DNA from: Mantis religiosa
Taxonomy: Eukaryota > Arthropoda > Insecta > Mantodea > Mantidae
Assembly: GCA_030765055.1 (NCBI GenBank)
Contig: CM060950.1
Coordinates: 464,920,995-464,984,994 of the forward strand
Direction: 5' to 3'
Length of the DNA stretch: 64,000 nt
The translations under genes and the position numbers were made by a program. Below, piece by piece: positions 31,278 to 42,239 of the stretch. The notes beneath the pieces were generated by a model that was not told the DNA's origin, did no database searches, and worked only from the letters and a program-made list of their open reading frames with translations. Position 1 is the stretch's first letter, and every line of letters starts with the position of its first letter.

Positions 31278-31829
31278 GTGAGTACTGTGAAGTGTTGTTG
31301 CCTGCTGCAGCCAACACTTTGCACTGTGATAATTACTTGCAGTGTTGAGTGTTGAAAACTCTTCAAACAGCAGCTTGCCATTGGATTTTCAAATGGTATA
31401 CAGTGCAAATTGTTGACCTCAGCTATGTGTTTAAAGCAATGTTGTACTCCAGTTAAGTGTTTTGTGACTTGATATTTCTAATGGGCTGAATTGATTGTTT
31501 TCTGCTACATAATTGCTAGTGCTGGTGGAAGTACAGGTACAGATTTCTGAAGGCCAAGTGTAAATAAGCTGGCATGAAAGAAAGCATACTGTTCAAGGTT
31601 ATGTTATAACTTATGTGTTATCTATATGTTATCTATAACTAGACATCAGATTTTATACATTAAAAACATCCGAAATATGCATGCTTTTATATTGTCAAAT
31701 TGTTCAAAATGTGTTTCATAATTTTGAAAATGTCCACTAATCATAGACTGAAATTATTAACTTAAATCTTTCACTTTTTGGTACTTACAATGTACATTCT
31801 GGTATTTTGGTCATTTTTATGTACAATGC
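31278..31829. other. Intron sequence without a recognised element
   Basis: AT-rich; no feature supported. Confidence 0.5.
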
Positions 31830-32910
31830 TCATTTTCTCCAAATGTTGAGGTGAAAGTTTATGATGTTAACACAAGTTTGCAAGAAACTTTCTTTTGTGT
31901 GATGCGAGAATATTTTCGAAGTCCAAAGGTGCACATATATGAATGCGCAAGCAGATGACCAGTTTGTTCTTGCGTTGCAGCCAACATGAGAAAGAGTTGT
32001 AAAACTTGAAGCCAACCTCTGCAAAAATGCCCCAGACGTCCAAGGAACATAGTTTGAGCAGGCTAAGTTATCACCTGGTCAAATTTTGTTACTCATGCAC
32101 TGCTTTGCACATAAACAATCCCATGACACGATAATGGAGTGCTCCGTAGGAAAAACATGTATTAGCTCACAGACCGTATCGGACTGGTTCGGCTACTGCT
32201 GTAAAGTGTGCATGTCAAATGACACCAAGTATACTGCAAGGGGGAAAATTGGCGGTCCCGGCCATGTCGTTCAAATTGACGAATGCAAAACAGGACGATG
32301 CAAGTTTCATCGTAGAGGACAACTGGATCCTGGGGATCGATGTGGGAACGAATGAGGTGCGGATGACGACATGCCCCAACAACAGAAGGAATGCAAATAT
32401 GCTCTACAGTCTAATTGCAGAGCACGTAGAGTTCACCAGCAGTATTCACACCAATGTTTGGCAGGGATGCTATGGGTTGATGGCTGGAGGGTTTGCAGCG
32501 CACCTAGGAGTGAATCACTCAGTGCACTTGGTCGACCCAGTGAAAAGTGTGCACACAAACAACATAGAGTCACGCTGGCAAGGACTACAATTAAGTGCAA
32601 TTTAGGCACTACTTTGTGTTAGTCTGCTATATAGTGTAATTTACAGACAAGTAAGACTGTTGGCAGCATTGCATTCAGTGGAGAAACAAGGATAGTTTGG
32701 CTGCACTGAATTCTTCAATATGGCTACATTACACAGTAAGTAAATAAACAAACAATAAATAACGTTAAAAAAATGCCCTCCAACACGAATTTGCACTAAA
32801 AAGTAAAAAGATTATATTAAAAATCATGGTTGTATATAAAAACATCAAAAAGTATGAAGGACTTAGAAAAAAATCGCTGCATCGTATATTAGAAAGAAGA
32901 GCCCAATTCT
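31830..32910 (+). mobile_element. Merlin (IS1595-like) transposon, copy 1
   Basis: The transposase core is described in the next entry. The 3' tail (~32605-32910) and 5' leader are shared with 12445-13125, defining the element extent approximately. The terminal repeats and target duplication could not be pinned down. Confidence 0.7.
31986..32605 (+). pseudogene. Merlin / ISXO2-like transposase pseudogene
   Basis: Contains TVSDWFGYCCKVC, then KIGGPGHVVQIDECKTGRCK (the first Asp of the DDE triad in IDE). A frameshift near 32320 follows, then NWILGIDVGTNEVRM, SSIHTNVWQGCYGLMAGG, HLGVNHSVHLVDPVKSVHTN and NIESRW (final Glu). In the ISXO2-like family the second Asp lies in a H(S/T)DxWxxY motif; here that position is Asn. 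Early stops lie before HKQSHD. Inactive. Confidence 0.8.
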
Positions 32911-33283
32911 GTATGACTGAGCAGTATAGCTCAAGCAGTAATGTCTGGCCTGCATTTGAGAGGTTTGGCCTTAAATTACATGGACCAGTCAGTCTAACTG
33001 GTTCCTCCCCCCTCCCCCCTCTCAAGTTCAGTGTAAATGTTGTAGTGGATATTTGATACCATGACCCAAAGTTTCACCATAAGTGTAAAACAACATGAAA
33101 GTAAATGGTAATAATGAATGCTGTACCATCTGACCTCAGATAATGAAAACAGGAGTCTGGAAGACACTTGAATGCCCAACACATGTAGAAACAGTCATAC
33201 AATTGCTTAGCTCTAAGGTCTCTGTGGACAAGTGCTGAAGCTGCCATCTGCCCATCATAAAAGCAGAGGTACATTTGACCCTA
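32911..33283. other. Intron sequence without a recognised element
   Basis: A C-rich run at ~33006-33020; otherwise nothing recognised. Confidence 0.5.
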
Positions 33284-34471
33284 CCAGGACTGTCCTTACT
33301 TTATGTGACGATGTAAACAAACAGGAAAATGTATTCCTGTGCCAACAACTGGATTGGAGGGGATATTTGCGCTATTTTACTTACACATGGCAAACATGTG
33401 CTCTGTCAACAAACTTCTAAGCAAAGGCTTGCTTTGCTGTTTTCGATGTTTCAAGCAGCTTATGCGGTACCAGTTTTATGTAAAAATTAAATGCAAAGGT
33501 GCGTCTAACGTGCAATATATTTTTCCTTTTGTACGCTAAAAAGTGACTGGATAATTACAGTTACTCTAATATTTGATTTCTTCACTTAAATCACTTCATT
33601 TATAAATTAAAAATATAGGTCTTTCTTCAGAACAACCATGCTAAATAAAGTGCATATAGCCACTTTGTCAATGACTGGAAAGTTCCACTGGCATGCAACT
33701 GAAAAAAAAAAACTTTACGCACCTAATTTCAATCTGAAGATAGACTAATTGCTTAAACAACTTCCACTTCCGAATATTTTGATTATTCTTTCACCATAAC
33801 AATATAACATCATGCTCAATAATTATATTTTTGCTGTTTCTGTTCACAAATTCGAAATCTATGTTGCTAAGAATGGCGTGGAAGCTTGTTTTTTAAAGCT
33901 GTGCAATTTGGGATTATTGTTTACTGCTTGAAGCACTTTTGTAATTGTGGTGGCTCGTTTCTTTCAAAGAAGCTATGAACCTTGCAACGAATATCACTTT
34001 TAACAACTTCATCATATTCACCTTCTACAACTGTCTTCTTTCTTTTCCAAGTATATTCTGTTGACAAATTAGCAACAACCTCAATCGCTAAGATTGGGTA
34101 TTTTTTCACACAACTTGCAAATTTTTTATCGTTTCCCTCTGAGATGTTTACATATTGCACCGAAGCAGCCATGTTGTACAACTGAACCTCTCATTTCCTC
34201 TTTTAACCTGCGCAAGCGCAGCATGTACTCTGATTAATACATGCAAATTACACTTACCTTTACCAAATAAAACATTAATTACGTTTGACCATTGCATTTG
34301 TAATAATGTGATGTTCCTTATATATTTTGTATTAAATGTAAAGTCTTTAAAAATGATATGTGAACTATGTTTTTCATCTTCAGAGAGTTACTAGGTTAAA
34401 CAGCCATTGATGTAGCACACACATATACATGCTTTTGTGTATGTCACCACATAAAGTAAGGACAGCCCTCA
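33284..34471. mobile_element. TA-flanked inverted-repeat element carrying an unidentified ORF
   Basis: TA at 33282-33283 and 34472-34473. The left end ccaggactgtccttacttta and the right end taaagtaaggacagccctca are inverted repeats sharing an 18-bp core (ctgtccttactttatgtg) plus weaker similarity for ~20 bp more. At 1,188 bp it has mariner-like size, but no transposase motif is visible in it. Confidence 0.55.
33921..34172 (-). CDS. Unidentified 83-residue ORF inside a TIR element
   Basis: MAASVQYVNISEGNDKKFAS, then CVKKYPILAIEVVANLSTEY, TWKRKKTVVEGEYDEVVKSD and IRCKVHSFFERNEPPQLQKC. I chose the second ATG (34172) because aacATGGC is a good initiation context. About 35 bp upstream of it (minus strand) is a tgcgcttgcgca palindrome-like site resembling an NRF-1 promoter motif. 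Composition is normal for a soluble, charged protein. I do not recognise the family. It could be captured host sequence or a decayed transposase part. Confidence 0.4.
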   Translation of the reverse strand: MAASVQYVNISEGNDKKFASCVKKYPILAIEVVANLSTEYTWKRKKTVVEGEYDEVVKSDIRCKVHSFFERNEPPQLQKCFKQ

Positions 34472-34473
34472 TA

Positions 34474-35913
34474 TAATACAAAAATCTCTGTGGATGTGTA
34501 ATGAAGTAAGATGGTATGATACAGGAATGAGACCTAATCTCTGTTTCACATAACCTTGCCCTGCTGACATGTATCACTCTACGTGCAACTACCTTCCCCC
34601 TCACCCTAATTGGCTAATGCTTTCGCGCCATAGGCCATAGGTGGTGGCTTCCTGTCACATTTAAACCTGCAGTAAACGTCATAATAATTGCCAGGAAGAT
34701 AGATAAAATCATATAAATTAGAATATGAAGGCATGCAAAAATAATGAAGTTCATAATGAAACTGAGCAATTTGAAACTGAATGAATGAGCAATGAAACTG
34801 AAACAAGTTTATAATGAAAGGCCTTCGGCCTTTTACACTGGGATTTTTAAAAACCAGCACACATACCTTGCAAAAATGCTTGTCTTTCAGTCTTTAAAGT
34901 CATGTCATGCCATACTTGTCGTGTGTCCTTCATTTACCCAAGTCTCCTCAAGGTAGTATATTTTGCAATTTGTATTCCGGTACAGTCTGATTGTCCTTAA
35001 ATAATGTATTCGCCACACAGCAATATCGCCCCTGGAGTGGTAAGTTTTCCTGTTGTCTCAATTTCATGTTGCAATGTTCCTACACATCTAACACACCTGT
35101 AAGTTCAGAGCACAGCTGTGCGACTTCTCTCATTGACAAAGACGGATTCTTCTCTGGAGTGCATTATACACAAGTACCACAATTCTTTTTTTGCCGCTTT
35201 GTAAAGGTTTGCCCTTGTGATGCTTCGGCGAAAAACTGGCGGTAGACTCTGCCATTATACATATAATAAGTACACGCACAATAAACGATCAATAAAATAA
35301 TTTAGCTCTCTCACTCGGCACAACACACCTTCGAATTGCGATATATGACTAATCCAGTTCAAAACAAGGTCACTGATAAAAGTCATATAAACAAATATGT
35401 CATCACTACCACTAAATCACGTGCTATCTTGTCATATGAAAGGCAGGCTTGAGAGCAAAGGAACCTCCTCTTTACTTCGTTTAAGAATTAACATGCATTT
35501 CAGATAAATCAACTCTGTTGCGTAATATATTTAATTCAAACAGTTCCAATTCTCTTCCAACATATAAAGATATATCCCCATGTTAAATAACGAACTAATT
35601 TTTACCGCACAACAGTCTATACCACAATAGCAGCCAATGAGAGGTGATAAGGTCACCGATATGGGGGCAAGCTTATGTGAAACAAGAATTAGAAGGCTAA
35701 TTCCACTACTTACTGAGCTGTGAGATATCATCTAACAGATCTGTCATGATATGACCATATAACTAAAGCAACCTAAAATTAATAGATAGGAAAGAAAATT
35801 GTATGCTGAGAAGAATCTTTCCACATCTACTTGTCATTGGGAAAAATCTAGAAGCACTTACTAACTGTGGGGAGATTTCTTCAAGAAGAAGGATATTTTC
35901 ACCTTGAAGGTAT
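34474..35913. other. Intron sequence, mostly unrecognised
   Basis: Holds a small perfect hairpin (aaaggccttcggccttt, ~34817-34833). On the minus strand at 35245-35000 short coding-like pieces (SLSMREVAQLCSELTGV; MKLRQQENLP) suggest a helix-turn-helix protein scrap. Nothing firm. Confidence 0.4.
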
Positions 35914-36341
35914 TGTGACTTTTGTGGGTTCGTAAAATTAAAAGTCCAGTTTGCAGAAATTCTAAAATGCTCTTTATTTCCGTAGAAACACGCTTTGGTC
36001 AACCCTTACAGTAGCAGAATTATGTAACATACAGAAATACAACCTTTAAGGTTGTCTGCCGCACAAACAGTTCACTTTCAAGTCACAGCTGCAGTCATAC
36101 GATTATCAGTTACGATTACGACTGTCCCAACTGGCGATTCGGAGCTTCCTTTTTATACCTCTACTCATTGTTCTAGAAATTTGTGGAATGTTCTCTAACA
36201 ATCATCAATCATGATGGCATTAGAAAGATGAACCTTCCAGTTATCTATCTTTATCTGTTTCGGCAAGCTTTTTATCTCAGCGTTGCACTATCTCCCTTTG
36301 TGTGTGCCGGCTGCGCCAGTCACAACAATGGGTTTGCGACA
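35914..36341 (-). mobile_element. solo LTR with 4-bp target duplication
   Basis: 428 bp, flanked by gtat at 35910-35913 and 36342-36345. In its own orientation it starts TGTCGCAAACCC, has a TATA-like tataaaaagg (~36155), a polyadenylation signal aataaagagc (~35975) and ends acaaaagtcaca. Closely related to 43789-44218. Confidence 0.9.
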
Positions 36342-36354
36342 GTATTTATTCGTA

Positions 36355-36735
36355 GAACACAATTCTTGAGTGTGAGGATTTCTCTCTAAAGCATTGCAAA
36401 ATTTATTGTTTAACTTTCCTGCAGAGGAACACACTGAAGTTTACTCTGAACCTCATTTATAAACGATATGTGTATTTCCATAGCAAGAGTTGTATTATTT
36501 TGTCCCTAATGTGTTGAATATTAGTTTAAAAATATACTCAGTGTATGGAAAAATGGTCAAATATGCAGCAACATTGAAAACAGGCAATTACATGCAGTAT
36601 AAAACGGCATACAAGCACAGAACATCAAATACTGCAAAATTTAATTCCATATTACAAGTAAAAGCAAACTAAATATGCATTTGTATAAATATCTGATGTC
36701 TAATAATAACTGTACTATCATAAATTCATATAAAA
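36355..36735 (+). repeat. Unnamed dispersed repeat R1, copy 2
   Basis: Shares ordered words with 19080-19422: gatttctctctaaagc, gaagtttactctga, gtgttgaatattagttt, aaatatgcagcaac, aaaatttaattcca. No motif identifies the class. Confidence 0.45.
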
Positions 36736-37450
36736 CAACGTACTTTCACATACTGTAGTAGTATTTCATGTCGGCTTACCTGCCTTAACCCAGCTGTTGG
36801 TTAGATGCTAATGAAATTTTTGTGTCGCTTGCCAAAATTGTTTGTATAATGTATATTCTAATGGTATTACTGAAGAAAGAAAATAATACTTTCAGCAAAC
36901 TAAGAAGAGCAGAATTGTCCTCATGTAAGTAAAATGCTGGTGATAAATATTTAGAAAAAGTCTTTCACTGAATTTAATCTATACTCCTCCTGAACAGTCT
37001 GATAGCTGTAGACCATTGGTCCTTCTTTCACTATCGGTTTCAAAATATTCTTGGAGAAAATCAACAGATTCCAATATTTAATCAAAATGATGCAATTTTC
37101 AAACATAGTGGAGAACAATAGTGTATTGCAATATAAGGGGGGGGGGGGGGGTAAGTGATTTATAACAAAATCAAGGTAAAGATTGAAATATTGTTAATGA
37201 GTGTGGACTATGATACATTGAAAACTGAGTGAAATGGCTCAGGTGGTTTTGTATGTGCCCTACACACATATAATCTTTGCAAAAGTTAAAGGCATATGGA
37301 GGCAGGCCGTACTGCAGACTCCAGCCAACCCTAAGCTTGTGCAGCCTAGTAGCACTGCCGAATGTGGTACACGCATCTTGCGTGCCTGAACTGAGAACAT
37401 TATATTGATTAATTGCGCTCGGATAAATGTGTGAAAAATGACACATGACA
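36736..37450. other. Intron sequence; 15-bp poly-G at 37137-37151
   Basis: Unrecognised AT-rich sequence apart from the G run. Confidence 0.5.
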
Positions 37451-37745
37451 ATGTTATAATAAGAAAGAATTTTATTTTCTGATCATGACCATGCAAAAAT
37501 CCTGTCCCTACGATACTTATAACACGAGCAATGCACGTTTTATCTTCACATGTTATGGTTAATATAAATATTTGAATATTACAGATGCCAATCTTATGAT
37601 AAGAAAGAATGTTATTTTCTGATCATGACCATACTAAAACCATGTCTCTACGATACTTAGAACACTAGCGATGCACGTTTTATCTTCACATATTATGGTT
37701 AAATGTTATGGATAAATATGTGAAAATTACAGATGCCAATCTTAC
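37451..37745. repeat. ~142-bp tandem repeat, two units, with a dispersed third
   Basis: ataagaaagaat...ttattttctgatcatgacca begins at ~37459 and ~37601. Both units contain acgatacttaTAACAC/acgatacttagaacac, gcaatgcacgttttatcttc/gcgatgcacgttttatcttc and atgccaatcttat. A third partial unit lies at ~38535-38630 (gatcatgaacgtac, gcaatgcacgttttatctct). Confidence 0.75.
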
Positions 37746-37900
37746 AAGAAATAATTTTACTTTCTTATATTTAATATTGCAACTTAATTCATATATTTAT
37801 TGGAACTTAATACAGTGTTTGAACACAATTAAGCCATGTCATTTTTTAATACATACTCTCTCTTAAAAGTAAACGATTAGAAATGTCAAAAGATTGTCAT

Positions 37901-37902
<2 letters not shown>

Positions 37903-37986
<84 letters not shown>
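37903..37986. repeat. (CT)n followed by (CA)n microsatellite
   Basis: About 31 CT units to 37965 followed by about 10 CA units. Confidence 0.95.
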
Positions 37987-38029
37987 TACAAAACATAATT
38001 ATTCAAAATCATCAAAGTTGTCGTCAAAA

Positions 38030-38470
38030 TATTCATCTCTACTGTAATAGGCTTTGCTTAACAAGAATTTAGTCAGTTTAGATTTAAACTTAGCAGCTGA
38101 CAGTATTTTTTTAGGTTTCCCGGAAGCTTATTAAGTAGTTTTGGACCAAAGTATTGGGGCTTATGTTCAAAAAGTTTTATCCTGTGGCCTTTAACTATAT
38201 AGTTATTCTTTCCCCTTGTTTCATATATGTGGACATCGGAATTTGTGGAGGTTATATTACTATTATGTACAAAAAGTATTGTTCGCAGAATAAATATGCA
38301 GGAAAGAGTAAGTATGTTCAATTTTTTAAAATACGGCCTGCATGAACTTGTACGGTTATTTTTGCCAGGTATCTGATAGCTCTTTTCTATAGGAGAAAAA
38401 TTCTGTTAAAGTTTAATTTGGAAGTGTGTCCCCACAGCTCGATGCCATAAGAAATGTGTGAATATATTAA
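38030..38470 (-). pseudogene. LINE reverse transcriptase C-terminal fragment
   Basis: The minus strand reads SYGIELWGHTSKLNFNRIFL at ~38450-38390, then a stop and KRAIRYLAKI. Next LNILTLSCIFILRTILFVHN and VHIYETRGKNNYIVKGHRIK appear, then YFGPKLLNKLPGNLKK. The SYGxxxWG ... QKRAIR ... TRxKxxL ... LxNKLP order is the LINE polymerase C-terminal region. Decayed by shifts. Confidence 0.75.
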
Positions 38471-38639
38471 TGCAAAATATACTAACTTACTACTATCTAC
38501 TGAGAGAAAATTGGCTAAATATCGCAACACAAAAAGTCCTGATCATGAACGTACAAATATCCTGTCTCTACAATATTTAGAACGCAAGCAATGCACGTTT
38601 TATCTCTCGCTTGTTATGGTTACCCAATATCTATCTATT

Positions 38640-39157
38640 CAACACAGATAACCCGATAAACAACAGAACACAACTCTTCCTTCTCCAATCTCAAGCATAA
38701 ATAAACAGTGCACCTACTATGAAAATAGAAATCAGGCAGTTTGAAACTGACAGTCAGTGCCCAGTTTGTTTTCATAGTAATGGCGTGATATTTTATTGAA
38801 GTGAATGGCTTGGTTAAGTCATGTGTCGAACTGGAACTGAAATGTTATTAATATTACATTAAATTATTATTATACACATATCTTTTCTCCAGTGTTTGTG
38901 ATCCGAGTGCGTGAACATGTCCCTGGAAGCTGGGACAAGTTATTTTTCCATCAACAAACGTGAAGGGATTCATTCTCAGGGCAGAAAAACTATATTTAAT
39001 GTGAACAAGTTTTTACGAAGGCTCTTCAGTAGGGCAACTGTAGATTTTTCAAAAACCCAACAATTAACTGTGTGGAAGCTTGTGGTGTAGGTAGTGTACA
39101 TACAGTCACGAATTTGTAGTGAAGCAGCTTCATTGTTATCAAAACGGAGGGTGCCTA
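38640..39157. other. Intron sequence without a recognised element
   Basis: Contains an exon-like fragment at ~38895 (see rejected items); otherwise nothing. Confidence 0.5.
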
Positions 39158-39368
39158 TACGACGGCTGTTCAATAAAGAACGATCATAATTTTTCTAAGG
39201 TCATAATTTTTTGCATTAAAATTCAATCTTATTATATTCTGTTAGCTTAATGTGAAACAAACACACCATAGTAGTATAAAAATTATTTGTGGTTGGTTTA
39301 TTGACACTCGTCACTTACTTTTTCACATATTTATGAGAGACTAGTTTCAAAGGCCCTGGCCTCCATTT

Positions 39369-39735
39369 TCAATCTCTTTCCACCTGGCATCTGTTGTTGT
39401 CTGCTCTCTCTGGTGGTGGAACTATGAACTTTTTTGTCAAATTATCTACTGGCAGGATTTCAAAGTTCATTACGCGATCCTTATTTTTCCAGATGAATAT
39501 GTTCTCCCATGTTGTCAATCTATTTTGTTTTATCACTCCTTTTAATAATTTTGGATTTGGATCAATGTCATGGTTTTCATTCCAAAAATGAAATGCTACT
39601 GCTGACTTGTCTTCTTGTTTCAATCTGATGTTTCTAAAGTGTTCTTTGACTCTGGTTTTTAAATTTCTTTTTGTTTGACCTATGTAGCATTTTTCACAAT
39701 TCTTACAATTTATTTGGTATATTCCAGATCTGTTA
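39369..39735 (-). pseudogene. PLE gamma GIY-YIG endonuclease, minus arm
   Basis: GNRSGIYQINCKNCEKCYIG, QTKRNLKTRVKEHFRNIRLK, DKSAVAFHFWNENHDIDPNP and WENIFIWKNKDRVMNFEILP. The frame is intact to the tail ERADNNRCQVERD. Upstream of GIY it meets the plus arm, so no linker or RT is present in this orientation. Confidence 0.85.
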
Positions 39736-39741
39736 CCTGAA

Positions 39742-40380
39742 GTGTTACACATAGCAGAAGAAAACGGATACAACAAAAGTTTGGTGTTGAAGAAAATTAG
39801 AAAATCTAAACTAAAGAAAACCATTAAGGAAGCAACCACATTTATTAAAGAAAAAGAAAGCAACAGCATATTCAGTTCATTCACATATCATCCAAAAACA
39901 TTTAATAAATTTAAAAAGATATTCAAGGAACAAAATATCATCTTGGCACCTACTAATAGATACTCAATTTTAAAATTACTAAATTCAAAAACAAAAGATG
40001 AAATTCCTTCAGGTAACAAATCTGGAATATACCAAATAAATTGTAAGAATTGTGAAAAATGCTACATAGGTCAAACAAAAAGAAATTTAAAAACCAGAGT
40101 CAAAGACCACTTTAGAAACATCAGATTGAAACAAGAAGACAAGTCAGCAGTAGCATTTCATTTTTGGAATGAAAACCATGACATTGATCCAAATCCAAAA
40201 TTATTAAAAGGAGTGATAAACCAAAATAGATTGACAACATGGGAGAACATATTCATCTGGAAAAATAAGGATCGCGTAATGAACTTTGAAATCCTGCCAG
40301 TAGATAATTTGACAAAAAAGTTCATAGTTCCACCACCAGAGAGAGCAGACAACAGCAGATGCCAGTTGGAAAGAGATTGA
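39742..40380 (+). pseudogene. PLE gamma linker and GIY-YIG endonuclease, plus arm
   Basis: A 212-codon undamaged frame: EENGYNKSLVLKKIRKSKLK, FSSFTYHPKTFNKFKKIFKE, then NKSGIYQINCKNCEKCYIGQ, KRNLKTRVKDHFRNIRLKQE, AVAFHFWNENHDID and the Pro-rich tail VPPPERADNSRCQLERD. This is the complete endonuclease with GIY, YIG and the Cys pair, and the end of the RT thumb/linker. The RT catalytic part is absent by 5' truncation, so the copy is not autonomous. Confidence 0.85.
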
Positions 40381-40579
40381 AAATGGAGGCCAGGGCCTTT
40401 GAAACTAGTCTCTCATAAATATATGAAAAAGTAAGTGACGAGTGTCAATAAACCAACCACAAATAATTTTTATATTAATTTTGACGTCACTGTTACTAAA
40501 TTCCTCCAAACACACAACACCATAGTAGTTTCATTGTTGGTACTCCTGGTTCCCGCCTATGAGAACCAGGCAAGTTCAG

Positions 40580-41272
40580 ACACGTTCAGTATCGCCTACC
40601 GCTGCAATGGAGGTAACATGCAGTTAAAGTTGATGTTAGAGGAAGATCTGGAGTCTCTTTTAATCACTGCTGATGAAACTTGGCTACATCATTTTGATCC
40701 TGAGAGCAAACAGCAAAGCTCATATGGAAATCTCCTTCATCACCAACCCCCAAAAAAGCAAAAGTGGTTGCTTCTGCTGGGAAAGTTATGGTCATCTCAT
40801 TCTTTGATATTCATGGAATGGTTTATCAGCATGTTGTACCTGCACACACATCAGCAACTGGACAATACTACAGGGATGTCCTGAAAACATTGCAGGTCCA
40901 TATCAGGTGCAAAAGACCACATTTCCATGAAGCATGCTGGATACTGCACCACGATAATGCGCGGCCGCATATTGCCAATGTTGTTGCTGAATATCTTGCA
41001 AAACTCAACGTGAAGTGCATCCTTCACCCTCCCTATAGTCCGGATTTAGCCTTGTGTGACCTTTTTCTATTCCCTAACTTGAAGAAACGCCTTCGTGGGA
41101 GGCATTATCCATCATCAGAAGTAGTGGTGAAGGCTGCGGAGGCGATTTTGAAGGATCTGTCAAAAAATGGTTTCAGCATGTCTTTGAAGACTGGCAGAAA
41201 TGCTGGGACAAATGCATCACATTCAGGGGATACTATTTTGACAGGGACGATAAAAATTATGAAGATGAGTAA
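40580..41272 (+). pseudogene. mariner transposase pseudogene (in 39160-41325)
   Basis: ITADETWLHHFDPESKQQSS (first Asp), a shift, VASAGKVMVISFFDIHGMVY, ACWILHHDNARPHIANVVAE (second Asp), then KCILHPPYSPDLALCDLFLF (third Asp; usual LAPCD is LALCD). The C-terminal GRNAGTNASHSG part is frameshifted. N-terminus missing. Confidence 0.85.
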
Positions 41273-41327
41273 AGGTACGTTGTCAAAAAAAAAAATTGTG
41301 ATCATTCTTTATTGAACAGCCCTCGTA

Positions 41328-41929
41328 TTTCAATCTCCAGGAAAGACCCGCAAAGTTGGAAAGCAAGTTACTGGATTGGAAACCATGCTTGCTGTTCCGC
41401 TGCTGTGACGTGTGTCATGGTAACATTTTAATGTTTTAGGAATATATAATGTGTTGTTTAATTAGGGAAAAAATAGGCAGAACCTTTTGCTGGCGTGCAA
41501 AATGCATTCTTATGTACAAAACCTCTGCCGGTAGACCCTCTACGCTTGGCAACAGTGCTCTGCTTGAGCATTGGCCAGCGTTCACATGCCTTTAACTTTT
41601 GCGAGCGGTATAACTGTCTCGTTTAGTTAACTCTGTCCACAAAGGTCGTTCCAACATGAAGATACACTACTGTCCGTGAGGGAGCAGATTTTGTAAAACA
41701 AATCAGAGTCGCCCGCCAATCTGAATCACCCACACTTACCTTAATATTCTCTTTCCTTAAATTGAATAAAAAAGTTGTAATATTCAGCCTTAATGTACAT
41801 GCTTTTGTGTTTATACTTCTTTAACTTCCGTAGTGTTACCACTATCATGGTGTTAGGCGATTCTTGTTCCTCTATCCCGTAAGCCTGTAGGCATCGGGTT
41901 GAGGAACAGAAACTCTGGATCGGTTAGAA
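41328..41929. other. Intron sequence without a recognised element
   Basis: Nothing identified. Confidence 0.5.
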
Positions 41930-42186
41930 AACCCAGGATGGTGTGATCAGCCCGATGCCTAGTGTGAGAGAGAGAGAAGTAGTTGACAGAAGAGGGCCAA
42001 ATGAATGATAGGAAAGATGATAATGGAGCAATTGCTGGAACGATGGCAGGGGAAACCAGAGATCCTGGAGAAAACCTACCCCTCCATCATGTTGTCCACC
42101 ACAAGTCTCACATGCTCTCGCCTGGGATCGAACCCTGGCTGCCTTGGCGAGAGTCAAGTGGTCTAGCCGCTTGGCCATAGCACACC
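41930..42186 (-). mobile_element. tRNA-derived SINE, family B, copy 2
   Basis: Minus strand head gtgtgctatggccaagcggc, B box ggttcgatcc at ~42130, then the family B body (gtggacaacatgat...ggggtaggttttctcc). Shares the body with 8625-8812. Confidence 0.75.
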
Positions 42187-42239
42187 CATTTGTATTTGTA
42201 CTTAACTATTTTTATTACGTAAGTACTGGATCTATTATA

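Larger units (their letters stand above)
39275..40516. mobile_element. Penelope-like element gamma, fold-back, perfect 12-bp target duplication
   Basis: acaccatagtag at 39263-39274 and 40517-40528. The two arms (39275-~39738 and ~40008-40474) are inverted copies, both with the GIY-YIG C-terminal part and the non-coding end up to taaaaattatttgtggttgg; the right side has ~42 bp more (ttgacgtcactgttac...). The arms differ at only a few positions, so the element is young relative to others here. Confidence 0.95.
39160..41325 (+). mobile_element. mariner (element B family) interrupted by PLE gamma
   Basis: TA at 39158-39159 and 41326-41327. The ends cgacggctgttcaataaaga and tttattgaacagccctcg are inverted repeats. 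Without the 1.24-kb PLE and one target copy the mariner is ~0.9 kb and, like the copy at 2239, lacks the transposase N-terminal third. Confidence 0.9.

Noticed and set aside
33921..34181. Exon of the ASAP gene
   Set aside because: Opposite strand, and inside an inverted-repeat element.
38895..38965. Exon-like segment after ttttctccag (VIRVREHVPGSWDKLFF)
   Set aside because: Ends in a stop without a suitable donor and matches nothing I know; kept only as a curiosity.
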